Below, one piece after another: positions 29,834 through 33,184 of a stretch of 33,184 nt of DNA. Source of the DNA: a virus; IMG/VR virus record IMGVR_UViG_3300036770_007567, positions 1-33,184 of that record. The stretch is one strand, 5' to 3'. The notes below the pieces were generated by a model that did no database searches, was not told the origin of the DNA, and saw only the letters and a program-made list of their open reading frames with translations. Both the position numbers and the translations under genes were made by a program. The first letter of the stretch is position 1; the number at the start of each line of letters is the position of its first letter.

Positions 29834-30624
29834 AAGTCCACAGTGAGCCTGCGCGGATAATATACCGGCTGGTTCATGACAGCATCTCCCCGGCCTCGGC
29901 AGTTGTTGACATAATGCACGCCATCACGAACCGCGTCGATGTGTCCGGGATAACGTCCCACGCACCAGTGCGCTATCTTGTGTTCGGTGTCATTGAGCAG
30001 GGCCGATGACAGGTGATGATTGCCCATGGTATTGATTTGGTATGTGCCCACCAACGCGGGATCGTGCGATACTAGATCAAAGTCTGGTACAGCATTGGTG
30101 ATCAACACGATCCTCTCCACATCTTTGTGTGTCTGAAGCCTGCGTATGCTGTTGCTGATGTATTGGGCTTCGCTTTCGGCAAGACCCTCTATGACTTCGG
30201 TGACATGACTGTGGTAGTGATGATGGTGGCAGAACCAATGTTGCGTTTGGGCCACATCGCCCATGGGATCAAAATCCCAGCTCCACCACCCATTGGTGGC
30301 CAAAAAAGCCACGCCGTGCAAGATACACACGTTGTTGTGCAGGTAAACTAGGTTCTTGATATCTTGGGTACAATCCTGTATAGTTTTATAGTTGGAGGCA
30401 AGATCTTGGCAATGGTCGATGTGTTCGCTGATACCATCAATGAACAGCGTGGCCTGGTAATTGCTGCTGATGTGCTGAAGGGTAGCACGTAATGTGGCAG
30501 CGTCGCCCGACACGTTGCCAGCCACCACACAGATGGGACTGGTGGCTTGATGGGTCAAATCCAAGTGACGGGGCCAAGACTCAACATTGAGATCTGAAAT
30601 TAGGTCAAAGCTAAATTGCATCAT
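29830..30624 (-). CDS. Metallophosphoesterase-like protein with lost metal ligands, 264 aa
   Basis: The fold signature of calcineurin-like phosphoesterases is clear, but the metal ligands are replaced. Motif I SDLH is SDLN (N13), AGD is AGN (N37), GNxEH is GISEH (I65), the THxVP histidine is N177, and GHxH is GRYP (R224, P226). Flanking sequence is preserved, including GTNGWWS-like ATNGWWSWDF and NNCRGRG. A His-rich patch FCHHHHYHSH is at 131-140. It is thus likely a non-enzymatic binding protein. The start may be ATG 30624 or the adjacent ATG 30621; the late motif at 30628-30635 predicts transcription from about 30622, favouring 30621. Confidence 0.82.
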   Translation of the reverse strand: MMQFSFDLISDLNVESWPRHLDLTHQATSPICVVAGNVSGDAATLRATLQHISSNYQATLFIDGISEHIDHCQDLASNYKTIQDCTQDIKNLVYLHNNVCILHGVAFLATNGWWSWDFDPMGDVAQTQHWFCHHHHYHSHVTEVIEGLAESEAQYISNSIRRLQTHKDVERIVLITNAVPDFDLVSHDPALVGTYQINTMGNHHLSSALLNDTEHKIAHWCVGRYPGHIDAVRDGVHYVNNCRGRGDAVMNQPVYYPRRLTVDF

Positions 30625-30627
30625 ACA

Positions 30628-30635
30628 TATTTACG
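30628..30635 (-). promoter_or_regulatory. Reverse-strand late promoter (CGTAAATA), possibly leaderless
   Basis: The reverse complement of 30628-30635 is CGTAAATA, ending 3 bases before ATG 30624. Predicted transcription from about 30622 would leave a 0-1 base leader on the second ATG (30621). Confidence 0.45.
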
Positions 30636-30647
30636 GAACACGACATC

Positions 30648-31004
30648 ATGAACATAATAATCGGTAAGGACAAACTCAACGAGCTGGATGGACGCTATGT
30701 GATCCTGGAGTTGGACATCATGCGCGTGGGCTCGGACCAGCATCAGGCCTATGCCTTGGTGGACAGCCTGGAGCTCAGCGAACTGCAATATCTTGATAGG
30801 TATCGCACCCTGCACAACAAAATGATGGAAAACTATCGCCGTCGTAACTGGGACTTCGTGGACCAGGCCCTGGGACACTTGCGCGGACGCTGGCGCGGCG
30901 CCCTGGACAGTTTCTATGATGAAATGGGTCAGCGCGTCACTGACCTGCGCGGTCAGGATCTACCCGACACCTGGGACGGCATCGTGGATCGCACGCCGGC
31001 CTGA
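30648..31004 (+). CDS. Small hypothetical protein, 118 aa
   Basis: The protein starts MNIIIGKDKLNELDGRYVILELD, with a beta-strand opening and a long helical, charged remainder (YRTLHNKMMENYRRRNWDF, then LRGRWRGALDSFYDEMG). I recall a similar opening in T4-like cyanophage proteins of unknown role. No clear ribosome binding site lies before ATG 30648. It is divergent from the metallophosphoesterase-like gene and its end overlaps the reverse-strand glycosyltransferase gene by 45 bases. Confidence 0.68.
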   Translation: MNIIIGKDKLNELDGRYVILELDIMRVGSDQHQAYALVDSLELSELQYLDRYRTLHNKMMENYRRRNWDFVDQALGHLRGRWRGALDSFYDEMGQRVTDLRGQDLPDTWDGIVDRTPA

Positions 31005-32309
31005 TCGCGCACGGCAGCGTCTGAGCAGAGCTGCTATGTCCCTGCGCGATCTGCGCGGATTATCTTGGCCTATCAATACCGCATGCTCGGCGTTGGACTT
31101 CAACATGCTGCGCAGATGCTGCCAGTTACGTCCTTGGCGCTGTTGAGCGGTATGTTGCCGGGCCTGGGATAAGTTGTCGCGCAGTTCTTGCCATACATCA
31201 TGAATGAACTCAGCACTGAAGAAGCGACGTTGATTGTGTGCAGTGATATCATACAGTTCGCGCTGCATGCGCAGTCTTTCCGCGGTACTGAGCTGTCGGA
31301 TGTGGTCCATGACATCCACTATGGCTTCAAGCCGCTGTACCGGGTCCTGGATTTGGTCATAGGATTCATCAACGATGTCACCAAAGGTCCTGAAGCCGTA
31401 GGTGCGCAGATACTGCAACGAGCCCGGAGTGGCTGCCAACAGGAAAGGTTTGCCACAGGCTATGGGACGCAGTGTTTTTTCCGTGAGATGCCAGCGATCA
31501 TCATCAAACAGTGTTTCCAACACCACGTCCCACCAGCAGGTGGTGTAGTCATGGCGATCATAACTGGCGCTGGAACCAGCTCCGGCTTGATTGATGGGCA
31601 GCCACTCTAGATCATGGCCGACCTTGAACGCATCGTTGCGGTACACATGATCGCGCCAATGCACACCATTGTCGATGGGACTGAAACCCATGCGAGCCGC
31701 AGGCAGCAGAGCTCGGTGCAGCACCAGGTCAGCAAATTTCAAACGGTACTCACGGCTGCCGCCCCAGGCACGATTGTAGCACACAAAGTCTTGATCATAG
31801 TGGCGAGGCTGCTGAGCCAATCTGGCGTCATGTTGCGCATAGCGATACCAATCTCTGGCTATGGCAGCATGACTCCACCAATAAACTGGGTGCAGTCCCA
31901 CGTTTTGGTACAGAGCCACTTGGCTGCTGCGCTGCTCACTGTGGCAAATGATATTGACATCGGCCGTGACATTGCCGTAACATATAGAGGCTAGGTTGAG
32001 GTGACGAACATGCTCCAGGACTTGGCTGTTTTGGGCTTGATAGGCCAGGGGCACCAGATGACGCTGATACCAAGTAGGCAGTTCAGTTGCCAGGCATTCG
32101 GCATCGTACAGCCGGAAGTCCAGGGGTTCTTGATCGTGCATGATCATGATCTGGGAATCCATGAACTTGGTCCAAGATCTGCGGCGGAATTCCAGTTCGC
32201 CTAGGTCCAACAGATTTTTACTGCCATGGGGGTACCAGCGGTAAATTATGATATCGTCGCCCGCGATGCTGCTGATATAGTTATAAATTTCTTCAAAAGG
32301 TACTTGCAT
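30960..32309 (-). CDS. Glycosyltransferase-like protein, 449 aa
   Basis: The segment HLTEKTLRPIACGKPFLL (about residues 270-290), followed by TPGSLQYLRTYGFRTF, is the nucleotide-sugar-binding signature seen in fucosyltransferase/exostosin-like phage enzymes. The N-terminal half has mixed alpha/beta content with many Trp and Tyr (MIMHDQEPLDF, DFVCYNRAWGGSREYR). The C-terminal 70 residues are a basic helical tail. It probably glycosylates a phage or host component; the substrate is unknown. ATG 32309 shares the CATG with the start of the divergent dehydrogenase gene, and it has no clear ribosome binding site. Together with that gene it suggests a sugar-modification pair. Confidence 0.78.
   Translation of the reverse strand: MQVPFEEIYNYISSIAGDDIIIYRWYPHGSKNLLDLGELEFRRRSWTKFMDSQIMIMHDQEPLDFRLYDAECLATELPTWYQRHLVPLAYQAQNSQVLEHVRHLNLASICYGNVTADVNIICHSEQRSSQVALYQNVGLHPVYWWSHAAIARDWYRYAQHDARLAQQPRHYDQDFVCYNRAWGGSREYRLKFADLVLHRALLPAARMGFSPIDNGVHWRDHVYRNDAFKVGHDLEWLPINQAGAGSSASYDRHDYTTCWWDVVLETLFDDDRWHLTEKTLRPIACGKPFLLAATPGSLQYLRTYGFRTFGDIVDESYDQIQDPVQRLEAIVDVMDHIRQLSTAERLRMQRELYDITAHNQRRFFSAEFIHDVWQELRDNLSQARQHTAQQRQGRNWQHLRSMLKSNAEHAVLIGQDNPRRSRRDIAALLRRCRARSGRRAIHDAVPGVG
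32282..32289 (+). promoter_or_regulatory. Late-promoter-like variant (TATAAATT)
   Basis: TATAAATT differs in one base from the consensus and ends 18 bases before ATG 32308, the same spacing as at other late genes here, with AAAGG at 32296-32300 between. Confidence 0.35.
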
Positions 32310-33184
32310 GACTGACAAAACAACCGTTGGATTTATTGGACTCGGAAAATTAGGCCTTGACTGTGCCGAAGTGTTTGCCCAGCACTACAAGGTACGCGGT
32401 TTTGATATTTACCCGCGTACCAGCGACAGTGTTGAAGTTTGCGACATCGTGACTTTGGTTCGCGAAAGCGAGTGGATTTTCATCGCTGTGCCAACTCCGC
32501 ACGAAGAAGGCTATGATGGATCAGTGCCCAGCAGCCACAAAGAGCCCCGGGACTTTGGGCACGAAGCAGTGCTAGATGCGCTGCTGAAAATCAATCTACA
32601 TGCCGATAGGTCCAAGAAGGTGGTGCTGATATCCACGGTGTTACCGGGCACCACACGCCGGAAGTTCATCACTGCCCTGGATGAGCGACATCAGTTCCTG
32701 TACAATCCTTATCTCATTGCCATGGGTTCAGTTAAGTGGGACATGGTGAACCCTGAGATGGTCATGATCGGCACCGAGGACGGCAATCCCAACGCCTTGG
32801 CCCGTGAGCTGATCGAGCTGTATCGTCCCATCATGCAGAACAATCCTCGCTACGAGATTGGTACTTGGGATGAGTGCGAAGCCATCAAGATCTTCTACAA
32901 CACCTTTATCTCAGCCAAGGTGGGCTTGGCCAACATGATCCAAGACTTTGCCATGCGCATCGGCAACATCAACGTGGATGTTGTGACCAATGCGCTGGCC
33001 AGTTCCACCATGCGCATCATGGGACCTAAATACATGACTGCTGGCATGGGCGACGCTGGTGCTTGCCACCCGCGCGACAACATTGCGCTGCGTTGGTTGG
33101 CCAAAGAATACAACATTGGCTATGACATCTTCGATACCATCATGCATGCGCGTGAGATCCAGGCACGCAACCTTGCAGAGTTCC
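32308..33184 (+). CDS. UDP-glucose/GDP-mannose-type nucleotide-sugar dehydrogenase (3' end beyond window)
   Basis: The enzyme class oxidises a nucleotide sugar to the uronic acid with NAD. The N-terminus has GLGKLG (11-16) of the Rossmann fold and VPTPHEE for nucleotide binding. STVLPGTT is the next conserved segment. EAIKIFYNTF provides the catalytic Lys (K194) and Asn (N198), and GACHPRDN holds the catalytic Cys (C253). The first 292 codons are present and no stop occurs before the edge. AAAGG lies seven bases before ATG 32308. Its start overlaps the divergent glycosyltransferase start, suggesting one glycan pathway. Confidence 0.88.
   Translation, partial: MTDKTTVGFIGLGKLGLDCAEVFAQHYKVRGFDIYPRTSDSVEVCDIVTLVRESEWIFIAVPTPHEEGYDGSVPSSHKEPRDFGHEAVLDALLKINLHADRSKKVVLISTVLPGTTRRKFITALDERHQFLYNPYLIAMGSVKWDMVNPEMVMIGTEDGNPNALARELIELYRPIMQNNPRYEIGTWDECEAIKIFYNTFISAKVGLANMIQDFAMRIGNINVDVVTNALASSTMRIMGPKYMTAGMGDAGACHPRDNIALRWLAKEYNIGYDIFDTIMHAREIQARNLAEF

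Overview
The window reads as part of a large tailed-phage genome of the T4-like (myovirus) kind, probably a big or jumbo phage known from environmental DNA. The evidence is a gp61-type primase coupled to a gp41-type helicase, a gp30-type ATP-dependent DNA ligase, a PAAR spike tip, a beta-helix tail fibre, a class I ribonucleotide reductase with glutaredoxin, an Hsp20, and many T4-type late promoters (core TAAATA) just upstream of genes. Coding density is very high. Genes often overlap by 1-26 bases, no gap exceeds about 130 bases, and I see no tRNA, rRNA, CRISPR array, integrase or insertion sequence. The host is inferred, not shown. IscU is close to the proteobacterial protein, and the C-terminus of the phage S21 resembles betaproteobacterial S21, so a betaproteobacterial host is my best guess.

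Layout. 1-1286: end of an unknown gene, a small reverse-strand gene and a virion protein. 1283-4378: SGNH-like protein, primase and helicase, all coupled. 4365-7601: a reverse-strand DnaE-like polymerase without a PHP domain, a secreted protein, and a reverse-strand radical SAM enzyme. 7670-13030: late virion-type genes, including a nucleotidyltransferase/ligase-like protein and probable prohead-associated proteins. 13058-14473: iscU, iscA and a PD-(D/E)XK nuclease. 14499-16510: tail fibre and a partner gene. 16515-20752: nrdA, nrdB, glutaredoxin and two small genes. 20727-23084: PAAR protein and a large structural protein. 23153-25778: an early-type block with host sigma70 promoters, small genes and DNA ligase. 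25787-29833: membrane/coiled-coil protein, clpX, ribosomal protein S21, a small gene, hsp20 and clpS. 29830-33184: a metallophosphoesterase-like protein that has lost its metal ligands, a small gene, a glycosyltransferase, and the start of a nucleotide-sugar dehydrogenase.

Two promoter classes suggest timing. Host-type sigma70 promoters with exact 17-base spacers precede the small early genes, clpX, probably iscU and possibly the primase. T4-type late promoters precede virion genes, the radical SAM gene, hsp20 and clpS. The unusual content is the host-takeover set: ClpX that keeps its ClpP-docking loop, ClpS, ribosomal protein S21, Hsp20 and an iron-sulphur assembly pair. The hsp20 leader contains a hairpin with the signature of a ROSE-type RNA thermometer. 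It begins at the transcription start predicted from the late promoter, so late sigma control and heat control would be stacked on one gene.
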